In this document: piece by piece, positions 1 through 8,601 of the stretch
Numbering within the stretch: position 1 is the stretch's first letter
Layout: the number at the start of each line of letters is the position of its first letter
Origin: Bacillota bacterium
GTDB lineage: Bacteria > Bacillota > Dethiobacteria > DTU022
DNA: 64,000 nt
Direction: 5' to 3'
NCBI GenBank assembly: GCA_011389985.1
Contig: JAABTH010000008.1
Span: 1 to 64,000, forward strand
Notes under the pieces: generated by a model
What the model was told of the DNA's origin: nothing
Seen by the model: the letters and a program-made list of their open reading frames with translations, nothing else
Databases searched by the model: none
Position numbers and translations under genes: made by a program

Positions 1-468
1 ATCCAAAAATAAAAAGCAAGGCTCATGAATTATGGCAAAAGCCAGTTTAAGCCTTTGTTTCATCCCCGATGAAAAAGTGGCCACAGGACGATCTGTCTCA
101 TTTTCGAGTTGCACCTTCTTCAAAAGATCTTCAAGCGGCATAACGAAGTTTTGATAACCTCTTAATGCTGCAAAAAACTGAAGGTTTTCCAGTGGAGATA
201 ACTGGGGATACATATTTAAATCAGGTGAAACTAAACCCAGCTTGTTTCGAAGTTCTTTAGGGCCGCAACTTTTACCATCAGTATGGTAAATCACTTTTCC
301 TCCCGTAGGTCTTTCAAGTCCACTAATCAGCCGAAGAAGGGTTGACTTGCCGGATCCGTTGGGGCCGGTAACTACATAAATTATACCTTCCTCCAACCGC
401 CAGGAAAGCTTGTGAAAAACTCTTTTCTTTTGGTAAACCTTATCAATCTCAGCTAACTCAATGTGCAT
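1..468 (-). CDS. ABC transporter ATP-binding protein, partial (C-terminal end beyond window)
   Basis: Read from the minus strand; the gene runs off the left edge, so only the first 156 codons are seen. Residues 35-43 form a Walker A loop (GPNGSGKST), the ABC signature FSSGMKQ lies near residue 135, and the Walker B stretch FLFLD is the last thing visible. This order and spacing is that of a cytoplasmic ATPase subunit of an ABC transporter. The short domain and the FSSGMKQRLKLA signature resemble CcmA-like and ABC-2-type exporters, but the permease is outside the window so the substrate is unknown. The ATG at 468 follows a good site (AAAGGAGTT). The ATPase assignment is firm, the subfamily weak. 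Confidence 0.9.
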   Translation of the reverse strand, partial: MHIELAEIDKVYQKKRVFHKLSWRLEEGIIYVVTGPNGSGKSTLLRLISGLERPTGGKVIYHTDGKSCGPKELRNKLGLVSPDLNMYPQLSPLENLQFFAALRGYQNFVMPLEDLLKKVQLENETDRPVATFSSGMKQRLKLAFAIIHEPCFLFLD

Positions 469-597
469 TTTTAACTCCTTTATTAACAACACTCTCATCT
501 TAAACGACCCTCTAAAAAGCGTCAAGGCAATAACCGGGCAGTAGTAAATAAAAACAGCTTAAAGCAGTTGTTTTAATTAAACATTCAACAGAAGCTA

Positions 598-626
598 TTG
601 CTCAAATTATTAATGGCAGTTATAAT
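598..626 (+). promoter_or_regulatory. Sigma-70/A type promoter of tRNA-Arg
   Basis: TTGCTC at 598-603 and TATAAT at 621-626 are separated by 17 bases. The predicted start near 633 lies just before the tRNA at 641. Confidence 0.65.
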
Positions 627-640
627 AATATCATTAACAA

Positions 641-716
641 GCGCCTGTAGCTCAGGGGATAGAGCAACGGATTCCTAATCCGTGTGCCGCAGGTTCGATT
701 CCTGCCAGGCGCACCA
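641..716 (+). tRNA. tRNA-Arg (anticodon CCT)
   Basis: A 76-base cloverleaf with a 7-bp acceptor stem (GCGCCTG with CAGGCGC), the anticodon stem ACGGA/TCCGT enclosing loop TTCCTAA (anticodon CCT, reads AGG), a T loop GTTCGATTC and an encoded CCA end. It stands alone between its own promoter and terminator. Confidence 0.95.
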
Positions 717-723
717 CATCAAT

Positions 724-754
724 AAAAAATCGGAGCACAATGCTCCGATTTTTT
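724..754 (+). terminator. Intrinsic terminator after tRNA-Arg
   Basis: Inverted repeat ATCGGAGCA / TGCTCCGAT with loop CAA, followed by a T run. The flanking A run could let it also end the minus-strand dodecin transcript. Confidence 0.85.
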
Positions 755-801
755 AACACACTTAATTTTTGTCAAACTAACAGGCTTTATTTAAATTGCT
801 G

Positions 802-1005
802 CTATTCCTTTACAATAAAGGATACTTTGGCGCCAACACGATACCTGACGACTTTATCACCTTCAACTATTGCCTGCTGTGAATCTACATAAACAGTTTG
901 TATATTGCGAACTGTTTTCGCTGCTTCTGTTACTGCAGCCTGGGTAGCGGCCTCCCAACTTTCCGTTGATTCCGCCAAAATCTCAATAACTTTAACTACC
1001 GGCAT
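802..1005 (-). CDS. Dodecin family flavin-binding protein
   Basis: A 67-residue protein of the usual dodecin length. Dodecins form hollow dodecamers that bind flavin (FMN, riboflavin or FAD derivatives) and buffer the free cytoplasmic pool. The family pattern is clear: an N-terminal beta strand (PVVKVIEI), SWEAA with the conserved flavin-stacking tryptophan, an amphipathic helix, then GDKVVRYRV and a final strand. The start is the ATG at 1005, nine bases behind GAAGGAG. A longer frame extends upstream to 1110 but has no ribosome site and would add a sequence unrelated to dodecin. It lies 94 bases downstream of the DUF4332 gene on the same strand. Confidence 0.9.
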   Translation of the reverse strand: MPVVKVIEILAESTESWEAATQAAVTEAAKTVRNIQTVYVDSQQAIVEGDKVVRYRVGAKVSFIVKE

Positions 1006-1099
1006 TATAATCTCTCCTTCTATACTATATTTTAACGCAACACTGCAGTGGCTAACAAAATATGAGTATTTACAATTTAAAATACTTGGATTTGACCGC

Positions 1100-1510
1100 T
1101 TAATATTCAAGAATGCGGGGTAATTTTTTGGCCTGATCCACCCACTTGGTTATTTCGTTTTCGGTAGGAATACGCCTGGCCAGTTTCTTGACTTCATTAA
1201 CCTCAGCCATTTTCTGAGCGAGGTTCTTTGGATTTCGCCTGGCCAGATCAGGAACAGTATCAACACCTGCTGCCTCAAGTAGCTCAGAATACTCCGAACC
1301 GATACCATTAATCCGATAGAGATCGACCATGTTGGCAAATTTCAGGATCTTTTTGTCAGATATGCCTGTTTTGTCTGCCAAATCCTTTCTTTGAGCAGGT
1401 TTTTTTGAACTGAATAATAGTATATCTGTATCCTTGATTCCGGCTTTCCGAAATTTCTGGCCCATGACTTCACTTACACCTTCCAAATCCTCAATTTTGT
1501 AATTTGCCAT
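1100..1510 (-). CDS. DUF4332 helix-hairpin-helix protein
   Basis: A 136-residue soluble protein. Residues 1-75 read as tandem helix-hairpin-helix-like repeats (YKIEDLEGVSEVMGQKFRKAG and YRINGIGSEYSELLEAAGV), followed by PDLARRNPKNLAQKM and the ending typical of the DUF4332 family. HhH repeats usually contact DNA backbones or proteins without sequence preference, but no function is established for this family and none is claimed here. The ATG at 1510 follows GGGAGGAACGGGAA. It may share a transcript with the dodecin gene downstream, although the gap and the AT-rich spacer leave this open. Confidence 0.75.
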   Translation of the reverse strand: MANYKIEDLEGVSEVMGQKFRKAGIKDTDILLFSSKKPAQRKDLADKTGISDKKILKFANMVDLYRINGIGSEYSELLEAAGVDTVPDLARRNPKNLAQKMAEVNEVKKLARRIPTENEITKWVDQAKKLPRILEY

Positions 1511-1779
1511 TTCCCGTTCCTCCCATTCCCGTGGTTTTCATAACTGTTTTCGACATTTATTCAATATTTCCTCTATTATACTAATAGATATTATTTCTAT
1601 AATTTACATAATGGCATACTTTTATTGCTTTAGTCTTACAAATTTTCCTTGATAAGTGTATCTGTTAGCAATAGAATAAAAACAGAGACTCGAAAAAAGG
1701 TCACTTAACCAGGGATGAACCTGAATCTCCTTCCAAGTCATCAAAAGAAGAATTATTGTTCGAAGAAATAAGGGGCATT

Positions 1780-3183
1780 TTAAACCGGTTTTAATTCAAC
1801 TTCATCCAACCAATCCGGAATAACTGTCGCTATTTTTAATTCTTCCTGAATCTTTTCAGAAAGAGCTTTTTGCGCTTCATCTTCCCCATGAACGATGAAT
1901 ATAGTTTTTGGTTTATGCTCAAACTTATACAGCCAGTTTAGTAAATCACTTTGATCGGCATGAGCTGAATAAGCCCTGTTATCTTCAATGCGAGCCTTAA
2001 CTGTTATTTGCCTGCCAAGCAGCTCAACATTTTTATCTCCGCTAACAATTTGACGACCCAGGGTGCCCTCTGCCTGGTAACCAACAAATAATATTGTGGA
2101 TTCCGGTCGCCATAGGTTGTGCTGTAAATGATATTGAATTCTTCCTGCATCACACATGCCACTTGCCGAAATAATGATGGTATTGCTTTTCCGCTCGTTC
2201 AGCTTCATTGATTCCGCTTTTGTACTGGAGTATTTAAGATTTGGCATCTTAAGCGGATGATGTCCCTTTTTGATCATGTGGTTGGTTTCCCGGTCATACA
2301 GGTCAAAGTTACGTTTAAATATTTCCGTGGCTTTAATAGCAAGCGGGCTGTCTATGTAGATATCAATTTTCGGATCCAGGCGGTCCTGGCTTTGCAAGAG
2401 GCTTAAATCATAAAGGAGATCCTGAGTTCTCTCCACGGCAAAGGATGGGATGATCAGGTTGCCACCCTTCTTCATAGTTTCGTCAATTATTTTTTTCAGT
2501 TCTTCCGGCCTGTCAGGCATTTCCGGATGTAAACGATCTCCGTAGGTTGATTCAAGCACCAGGTAGTCAGCTTCTTCAATAAAGGCGGGATCCTTAACAA
2601 AAGGCTGGGCCGGCCGGCCCAAATCACCGCTAAAAACCAGCTTAGTCTTGCTATCATCTTCCTCGATCCATATCTCTGCGATGCAGGAACCGAGAATATG
2701 CCCGGCTTCACGAAACCTAAATTCTATCCCTGCCGCCGGTTTGTTAACTTCATCTATTTCAGCAATAGTAAATTGCTTAAGAGCATTGGCTGCATCCTGA
2801 ACAGTGTAGATCGGTTCTATCACGGGTTGATTTGATTTTTCTAATTCATAGTTTTTCCTGTTAGCGTCCCACTCCTGGATATGACCGGAATCGGGCAGCA
2901 TCACTTCACACAAGTCTTTTGTAGCTGAGCTGCAATATATCTTACCTTTAAAACCGGCTTTGCAAAGTTTGGGGATTAAACCGGAATGATCAATATGAGC
3001 GTGAGTTAGAATCAAAAAATCAACAGATTCAGGCCTTATTGTGTATACTGCATTATTACGATCTTCGAGCGCTTCTGAGCCTTGAAACATACCACAGTCA
3101 ACTGCAAAGGTTGTCTTTTCTGTTTCGATAACGTAAAAAGAACCGGTAACCGTCCGCGCTGCCCCTAAAAATTTTATTCGCAT
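1780..3183 (-). CDS. Beta-CASP metallo-beta-lactamase RNA nuclease (YSH1/CPSF-like)
   Basis: A 467-residue protein predicted to be a cytoplasmic zinc-dependent RNA endo- or exonuclease. The metallo-beta-lactamase core shows HAHIDHSG (motif 2, near residue 60), GHILGS (motif 3) and SGDLGR (motif 4). The beta-CASP insert follows with ESTYGDRLH, the SASGMCDAGR block and YSAHADQSDL, and the C-terminal motif is IVHGE. This order and length match bacterial homologues of the CPSF-73/YSH1 group rather than RNase J, which is longer. The ATG follows GGAGGCTTATAA. No partner gene is adjacent, so the RNA target is unknown. Confidence 0.88.
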   Translation of the reverse strand: MRIKFLGAARTVTGSFYVIETEKTTFAVDCGMFQGSEALEDRNNAVYTIRPESVDFLILTHAHIDHSGLIPKLCKAGFKGKIYCSSATKDLCEVMLPDSGHIQEWDANRKNYELEKSNQPVIEPIYTVQDAANALKQFTIAEIDEVNKPAAGIEFRFREAGHILGSCIAEIWIEEDDSKTKLVFSGDLGRPAQPFVKDPAFIEEADYLVLESTYGDRLHPEMPDRPEELKKIIDETMKKGGNLIIPSFAVERTQDLLYDLSLLQSQDRLDPKIDIYIDSPLAIKATEIFKRNFDLYDRETNHMIKKGHHPLKMPNLKYSSTKAESMKLNERKSNTIIISASGMCDAGRIQYHLQHNLWRPESTILFVGYQAEGTLGRQIVSGDKNVELLGRQITVKARIEDNRAYSAHADQSDLLNWLYKFEHKPKTIFIVHGEDEAQKALSEKIQEELKIATVIPDWLDEVELKPV

Positions 3184-3589
3184 TTATAAGCCTCCATCTC
3201 TTTGATATATCAACAATTATATGACAAACCTTATTCTCTGTATAGGAAAGCTATGCAGGAGTATAGAAAACAAACAACCGGCTCAGTTTTAACTTCAAAA
3301 TTCTTTTTTCTGCTTTTTCGATCTGATCATTTATTTGCCAAATACAATAATTTATTCTGCTGCTGCAGATTCGCTATCTAAAGCACAACCGCCCTTTCTT
3401 GATTTTGCTGTTTGTCAACATTACAATATAAAGAACCTATTAAAAGGGGTGTTCACCAAATGCATCAGAAATTAAAAATTTTATCAAGCGTGCCCATGTA
3501 ATCGAATTAGTTAAATCACCGGTATAATTTATTCTATTATATACTTAACTTGTTATTATAAGCTATTACTCCAGCAGGAGGTAAGTACC
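3184..3589. other. Intergenic region between the nuclease gene and rsmD
   Basis: About 400 AT-rich bases between divergent genes. I see the rsmD ribosome site at the right end, a TATAAT-like box near 3521, and no terminator, RNA gene or convincing coding frame. A 13-codon frame at 3460 follows AAAGGGGTG but has nothing else to support it. Confidence 0.5.
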
Positions 3590-4138
3590 ATGCGGGTTAT
3601 CGCGGGTTATGCCAGGGGAACAAGGTTGAAAGCACCCAAAGGAATACTGGTCAGGCCAACGGCAGATAAGGTTAAAGAAGCACTCTTTAGCATCCTGGGC
3701 TCCAGGGTTATAGGGTCTGTTTTTCTCGACCTATATGCCGGTAGCGGCGCAGTTGGTATTGAGGCGCTAAGCCGTGGCGCTGATCAAGCTGTTTTTGTTG
3801 ACAACAGACGGGAAAATATTGCCCTGATTAAAGAAAACCTGAATAAAACTAAGCTTGAAGAACGGGCAACAGTCATAAATTCCGATGTAACCAAAGCAAT
3901 TTCATCCCCGCCACTTGAAAGTATCAGGGCGGATCTTGTTTTCTTAGATCCACCCTATAATCTTAAAGACCTTGGTAATGTGGTTAACCGCCTTTTAGAA
4001 AGCAGACTGTTAAATGCAAAAGCCCTTATTGTGGTTGAACATGCTTATAAAAACAGGCTGTGGAGCAATGCTTTTGAAATCATCAGACAAAAAAAATATG
4101 GTGACACCTGTTTATCATTTATAACTAATCGCGGATAG
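3590..4138 (+). CDS. rsmD: 16S rRNA (guanine(966)-N2)-methyltransferase RsmD
   Basis: A 182-residue SAM-dependent methyltransferase that modifies G966 of 16S rRNA in the assembling small subunit. The N-terminal block MRVIAGYARGTRLKAP and the RPTADKVKEALFSIL stretch are diagnostic for RsmD. The SAM-binding motif I is DLYAGSGAVGIEAL (residues 47-60) and the catalytic motif is DPPYN at 120-124. A strong site (CAGGAGG) precedes the ATG. The usual neighbour coaD is absent: rsmD converges on hisC with only 14 bases between the stop codons. Confidence 0.95.
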   Translation: MRVIAGYARGTRLKAPKGILVRPTADKVKEALFSILGSRVIGSVFLDLYAGSGAVGIEALSRGADQAVFVDNRRENIALIKENLNKTKLEERATVINSDVTKAISSPPLESIRADLVFLDPPYNLKDLGNVVNRLLESRLLNAKALIVVEHAYKNRLWSNAFEIIRQKKYGDTCLSFITNRG

Positions 4139-4152
4139 ACCTAACTTCTTCT

Positions 4153-5262
4153 TCAACTAAGTTCTTCAAGAGATTCTTTCAGAACAGCAAGAAAGCGTTT
4201 ATTCTCAGATTCCGTCCCATAAGTAACCCTTATGTATGTAGGGAAACCGAAAATATCACCGGTACGAATAATTACGCCTCTTTTAAGCATTGCTCGAAAT
4301 AGCATTTTAGAATCTATACCAGTATTGACAAAGAAAAAATTGGCCTGATCGGGAACAGCCTTGAGACCCAACTCCGCCAACCCTTTATCAATTTGCTTAC
4401 GGGCTGAGACTACCATTTCACGGCTTCTGATAACATGCTGATCATCATCTACTGCTGCAAGTGCAGCAGATTGGGCCATGGCATTAACATTAAAAGGCTC
4501 ACGCACACGGTTTAAATCAGCAACAATTTCATCAGAGGCAATACCATAACCGATTCTCAAACCGGCCAATCCGTAAATTTTTGAAAAGGTGCGCAAAATA
4601 ATAACCGGATAACCTTCTCTAAGATGGTATAAACCGTCACTGTGATCAGAATCATTAGTGTATTCGATGTAAGCCTGATCAAGCACAATTAATACTTTAG
4701 CAGGCAGTTTATCAACCAGGTGATCCAGATCAGTTTTTTTAATAATCGACCCTGTCGGGTTGTTGGGGCTGCAGATAAAGACAGCTTTTGTTTTATTATT
4801 AACCCGTTTTAATATTGCCTCCACATCATATAAGAAATCGTCTCCGGTAAGCGGCACGGGACGAGGCACAGCCCCAACAAGGCGTGTAGCAAAATCATAC
4901 TCAGAGAAACTGGGTTCAACTATAATTGCTTCATCTCCGGGACTGAAATAGGTAAGAGTAATAAAAGAGAGTATTTCATCAGAACCGTTACCAAAAACAA
5001 ACTGGCTTGGATTTACATTAAATTTTTGGGCCAATGCCTTTCTCAAATAATATGAATTGCCATCCGGGTAGATATGCATCTTATCAAGCTTTTTCTGCAT
5101 TGCCTTTACCGCAAGTGGTGACGGACCAAGTGGGTTTTCGTTTGAAGCCATTTTAATAACACTGGTTAAACCCATTTCCCTTTCAACCTCTTCAACAGGT
5201 TTACCGGGAACATAAGGTTTGATCAGCTCCAGGAAAAAACGCATATCCGGTTTATTCAACAT
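4153..5262 (-). CDS. hisC: Histidinol-phosphate aminotransferase
   Basis: A 369-residue fold-type I PLP enzyme that transfers the amino group from glutamate to imidazole acetol phosphate in histidine synthesis. It shows the family blocks NENPLGPSP (substrate loop), GNGSDE (phosphate-binding turn), CSPNNPTG, and TFSKIYGLAGLRIGYG with the Schiff-base lysine at 228. I place the start at 5262 because GGAGG sits five to six bases upstream; an in-frame ATG four codons earlier (5274) overlaps that site and is unlikely. hisH and hisF lie about 2 kb away on the other strand, so the his genes here are scattered rather than in one operon. Confidence 0.93.
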   Translation of the reverse strand: MLNKPDMRFFLELIKPYVPGKPVEEVEREMGLTSVIKMASNENPLGPSPLAVKAMQKKLDKMHIYPDGNSYYLRKALAQKFNVNPSQFVFGNGSDEILSFITLTYFSPGDEAIIVEPSFSEYDFATRLVGAVPRPVPLTGDDFLYDVEAILKRVNNKTKAVFICSPNNPTGSIIKKTDLDHLVDKLPAKVLIVLDQAYIEYTNDSDHSDGLYHLREGYPVIILRTFSKIYGLAGLRIGYGIASDEIVADLNRVREPFNVNAMAQSAALAAVDDDQHVIRSREMVVSARKQIDKGLAELGLKAVPDQANFFFVNTGIDSKMLFRAMLKRGVIIRTGDIFGFPTYIRVTYGTESENKRFLAVLKESLEELS

Positions 5263-5377
5263 CAATTCCTCCATCCACAGTATTTTTATGCCACTTTTAT
5301 TATATCCTACTTTTTCTTATTCAAACTCACTACTCCTCTATCCTCTCTTTTTTTAAATATTTTTTGCATTAGCCCCC

Positions 5378-5406
5378 TTGTATTATTATTTTAGTTCTGC
5401 TATAAT
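5378..5406 (+). promoter_or_regulatory. Promoter of the T-box aminotransferase transcript
   Basis: TTGTAT at 5378-5383 and TATAAT at 5401-5406 with a 17-base spacer. Transcription would begin near 5413, about 18 bases before the T-box stem I. Confidence 0.75.
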
Positions 5407-5430
5407 CGCTTAATAATAAATGTAATAAAA

Positions 5431-5668
5431 GCTTTGAAGGGGATAAATACTCTGACATGCCGGATCAGAGAGGGGTTTTACAGCTGAAAAAGCCCCCGGC
5501 AGGATGAGGAATAAGCCACCCCGGAGCTGTTGTGCCGAAGCTTTAAGTAGCCTTAAGCACGACCGGCTGCAATGCCGTTACAGAAAATGAGAGGCTCGAA
5601 TTTGGGGCAACTGGAGTGGTACCGCGGGTTTTAAGCCCGTCTCTTATTAATTAAGAGACGGGCTTTTT
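5431..5668 (+). promoter_or_regulatory. T-box leader upstream of a PLP aminotransferase
   Basis: Uncharged-tRNA-sensing leader. The T-box core GGAGTGGTACCGCGG lies near 5613-5627, followed by a terminator (5634-5667). Stem I can be folded: GCTT-GGGG (5431-5442) with CCCC-GGAGC (5519-5526), then CTC/GAG and GCCGG/CCGGC. The specifier side of the internal loop reads GAATAAGCCA before the CCCC helix. By comparison with the arg T-box in this window, where the codon CGC is followed by A and then CCCC, the specifier would be GCC (alanine). AAG (lysine) is an alternative, so the amino acid is not settled. Confidence 0.9.
5634..5668 (+). terminator. Regulated terminator of the T-box
   Basis: A 13-bp inverted repeat, AGCCCGTCTCTTA / TAAGAGACGGGCT, with a short AT loop and a T run. 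It is expected to be disrupted when uncharged tRNA stabilises the antiterminator. Confidence 0.9.
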
Positions 5669-5764
5669 GATTACTTTTTATCATTAATGTTAAGAGCCCG
5701 AAAAACAGGCAGGATAAATCAATAGTTTTCTATTTATGCAATGCAAATCAAGGGAGGCTTTATC

Positions 5765-7006
5765 ATGACCATTAATTGGCATAACTACTACGCTGACCGC
5801 ACAAAACATATGACGGGATCACAAATCCGTCAATTTTTTGCCTTAACTGAAAGACCTGAGGTGATTTCATTTGCTGGAGGTTTTCCAGGAAATGAATTCT
5901 TCCCCTGCAAAGATATTTCAGCCGCCCTTGCAGCGCTTGTCTTGGAAGACGGCAAACAGGCATTGCAGTATACATCGACAGAAGGAATATATGAGTTACG
6001 AAATTATCTTGCACAGCGAATGACTCTTGAAGGCAAATCTAACAGCCCTGAAAACATTATTATTACCGACGGTTCACAGCAGGGGCTTGATCTTCTCAGC
6101 AGAATTCTTGTAAACCCCGGTGAAACTGTTCTTGTTGAAGAACCGGCTTATATTGGCGGAATGAGCGCCATTAAATCTTATGGCGGCATTCCAATCGGCA
6201 TAGAAATGGACGAACAGGGTGTCCTCCCCGCCGTGATGGAAAAAACAATTGAGAAATTAATTAAAGATGGTAACAAGCCTAAACTATTTTATACGGTTCC
6301 AAATTTCCAGAATCCAACAGGCTATACAACCAGCCTGGAAAGACGACTTAAAGTACTGGATCTTGCATATCGCTATAATATTATAATTATTGAAGATAAT
6401 CCCTATGGCAATCTATGTTATGAAGGGGAAGTGCCATCAAGTTATATGGCTATTGATAAAGGTGAACAGGTTATATATCTCGGATCATACTCGAAAATAT
6501 TAATACCAGGCATACGGATCGGCTGGATGGCCGGATCGCAATCCTTAATTGAAAAAGTATCTTTGGCCAAACAGACCACAAATCTGTGTTCGAGCACTCT
6601 GGGGCAACAACTTGCTTACAGGCTCTCAGCAGAAGGTTATGTAGATATGCATATCAACAAACTGATTGATCTCTATAGAGAAAAACGTGATGTTATGTTA
6701 AATTCAATGAAAAGATACTTTCCTGCTGACGTCATATTCAGCGAACCAAAAGGTGGATTTTTCGTTTGGGTTAAGTTTCCAGATTATTATCCACCAAGCA
6801 GAGAAATATTAAATTTAGCTTTAAAAAATAATGTTGCTTTTGTTCATGGCGAAGGTTTTTACAGCAACATCTCTTCTGGCATTCATGGAGCCCGCTTCTC
6901 TTTTAGTCAACCTAATGCAGAAGAAGTTGAAAAGGGCATAAAGATTCTGGGCAATATTTTACAAGAATTAGGCTGCGACACAAAGCTAAAAGCAGTTGGT
7001 CATTAA
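5765..7006 (+). CDS. PLP-dependent aminotransferase (class I/II, LysN/MocR-like catalytic domain)
   Basis: A 413-residue fold-type I aminotransferase without the DNA-binding domain of MocR regulators. It shows ISFAGGFP near residue 36, TDGSQQGLDL, VPNFQNPTG (cofactor-binding Asn), EDNPYG, and SYSKIL with the Schiff-base lysine at 244. This family includes 2-aminoadipate, aromatic and alanine transaminases, and sequence alone does not choose among them. The start at 5765 follows AGGGAGG; an earlier in-frame ATG at 5741 has no site. The T-box leader points to a biosynthetic role for the amino acid sensed, possibly alanine. The PLP synthase genes pdxS and pdxT lie 1.6 kb downstream. Confidence 0.88.
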   Translation: MTINWHNYYADRTKHMTGSQIRQFFALTERPEVISFAGGFPGNEFFPCKDISAALAALVLEDGKQALQYTSTEGIYELRNYLAQRMTLEGKSNSPENIIITDGSQQGLDLLSRILVNPGETVLVEEPAYIGGMSAIKSYGGIPIGIEMDEQGVLPAVMEKTIEKLIKDGNKPKLFYTVPNFQNPTGYTTSLERRLKVLDLAYRYNIIIIEDNPYGNLCYEGEVPSSYMAIDKGEQVIYLGSYSKILIPGIRIGWMAGSQSLIEKVSLAKQTTNLCSSTLGQQLAYRLSAEGYVDMHINKLIDLYREKRDVMLNSMKRYFPADVIFSEPKGGFFVWVKFPDYYPPSREILNLALKNNVAFVHGEGFYSNISSGIHGARFSFSQPNAEEVEKGIKILGNILQELGCDTKLKAVGH

Positions 7007-7126
7007 CTGGGAACAAAATATTTTTTCCCTGATCACTGATGTGCGGCGGCTTTTAAGATATAATAAAATCACTTTATAATTTGCAGCAAACCATTTCCGG
7101 AAATATTTACGGCGGGAGCAGTTAAA

Positions 7127-7756
7127 GTGAAACAATTAATTATAGTAGACAGCGGTTGTGCCAACCTCAACAGCATTTTTAAGGCATCCCGGGCAGCCGG
7201 GCTTGATCCTGTTATATCAGATGACCCGAATGAAATAAGTGCCGCCAGTGCAATTATATTTCCCGGTGTAGGCTCATTTGATCATGCCTTATCGATAATT
7301 AAAGATAAAAACCTGATTGACCCACTGAAAAAAGCGCTAAATAGCGGAAAACCTTTCCTTGGAATATGTCTTGGCATGCAGCTTTTGTTTACCGAAAGTG
7401 AAGAAAGTCTTAATTCTAAAACCAAAATAAAAGGCCTACAGGTTATTGAAGGTAAAGCTGTCCGTTTTCCAAACGACCTTCCTGTCCCTCATGTGGGCTG
7501 GAACCAGGTTGAACCGGTTTTAGATCATCCTCTCTTTACCGGCCTTGACAAAAATGCTTATTTTTATTTCACTCACTCTTATTATGTCTGTCCCCTGAAT
7601 AAAAGTCACATTCTTGCGAAAACTGATTACGGTTTTCCCTTTACCTCTGCAGTTTTAAAAGGCAATCTGATCGGTGTTCAGTTTCACCCGGAAAAGAGTG
7701 GCCCTGCAGGCTTGCGCCTGCTCGCTAATTTTGGTAAGATTATAGCCGATCAATGA
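7127..7756 (+). CDS. hisH: Imidazole glycerol phosphate synthase, glutaminase subunit HisH
   Basis: A 209-residue class I glutamine amidotransferase that supplies ammonia to HisF in histidine synthesis. The nucleophile is C81 in GICLGMQ, and VQFHPEKSG near the C terminus carries the His and Glu of the triad. The N terminus (IVDSGCANLNSI) is typical of HisH. Translation starts at GTG (7127) behind CGGGAG. It is the first gene of a compact run hisH-hisF-pdxS-pdxT. A TATAAT at 7059-7064 may be its promoter, but the -35 element is poor. Confidence 0.93.
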   Translation: MKQLIIVDSGCANLNSIFKASRAAGLDPVISDDPNEISAASAIIFPGVGSFDHALSIIKDKNLIDPLKKALNSGKPFLGICLGMQLLFTESEESLNSKTKIKGLQVIEGKAVRFPNDLPVPHVGWNQVEPVLDHPLFTGLDKNAYFYFTHSYYVCPLNKSHILAKTDYGFPFTSAVLKGNLIGVQFHPEKSGPAGLRLLANFGKIIADQ

Positions 7757-7786
7757 TGGTGCACTAACATATGACAGGAGACCTTC

Positions 7787-8599
7787 ATGCTGGCAAAACG
7801 AATTATTCCCTGTTTGGATGTGCGGGATGGCCGGGTGGTCAAGGGTACCCGCTTTATTAATTTAAGGGATGCCGGTGATCCAGTTGAAAGAGCAAATTTT
7901 TACAACAATGCAGGCGCTGATGAAATTGTATTTCTTGATATTACCGCATCAGTTGAAGGGCGCAGGGCAATACTTGATGTAATTCGAAAAACTGCTGAAG
8001 TTGTTTTCATTCCCCTCACCGTAGGCGGCGGTATTGACAACACAGATTTCATGCAGGAACTTTTAAATTGCGGCGCTGACAAAGTTTCACTTAATACAGC
8101 TGCCTTGAATAACCCTACACTTATAAAAGACGGAGCAGACAGGTTCGGCCGCCAGTGTATTGTCGCTGCAGTTGATGCCTGCCGCATAACTGATCGCCCT
8201 TCAGAAAAAATGCGCTGGGAAGTCTATAGCCACGGGGGACGTCAGCCAACCGGACGGGACGTTCTGGAGTGGGTCCAGGAAGTCGAACAGCTAGGCGCCG
8301 GGGAAATATTATTGACTTCTATGGATGCTGACGGTACTCAAGATGGTTACGATAATGAGCTCTTAGCTGCAGTTACTGCAGCTGTTAATATACCTGTTAT
8401 TGCTTCAGGAGGCGCCGGCAAACTTGAACACCTGTATGATGCTTTAACAATTGGGGGAGCACATGCTGTGCTTGCTGCATCAATTCTTCATTACGGCACC
8501 TTCAGCATAGCAGATATTAAAAAATACCTGTCCTTAAAAGGACTTCCGGTTAGACCTATAATCGGTAAAAATGATTATGATTTGCGAGAGGAGTTTTAA
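7787..8599 (+). CDS. hisF: Imidazole glycerol phosphate synthase, cyclase subunit HisF
   Basis: A 270-residue TIM barrel that joins HisH-derived ammonia to PRFAR to give imidazole glycerol phosphate and AICAR. The catalytic aspartates are visible in [12 protein letters not shown] (residues 9-20) and VAAVDAC. The block GGGIDN and the [13 protein letters not shown] stretch are family markers. It is longer than the usual 250-258 residues because of a few extra residues after the second aspartate ([15 protein letters not shown]) and a C-terminal tail. The ATG follows ACAGGAGACC and lies 30 bases after hisH. AICAR feeds back to purine synthesis, whose genes purF and guaA are close by. Confidence 0.94.
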   Translation: MLAKRIIPCLDVRDGRVVKGTRFINLRDAGDPVERANFYNNAGADEIVFLDITASVEGRRAILDVIRKTAEVVFIPLTVGGGIDNTDFMQELLNCGADKVSLNTAALNNPTLIKDGADRFGRQCIVAAVDACRITDRPSEKMRWEVYSHGGRQPTGRDVLEWVQEVEQLGAGEILLTSMDADGTQDGYDNELLAAVTAAVNIPVIASGGAGKLEHLYDALTIGGAHAVLAASILHYGTFSIADIKKYLSLKGLPVRPIIGKNDYDLREEF

Positions 8600-8601
8600 A
8601 G

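Noticed and set aside
3460-3501. 13-codon frame after AAAGGGGTG before rsmD
   Set aside because: Too short, no recognisable feature and no neighbouring logic; the ribosome-like site alone is not enough.
7787-8599. HisF insertion as a new domain
   Set aside because: The extra residues are few and lie in a loop; they do not form a recognisable domain.
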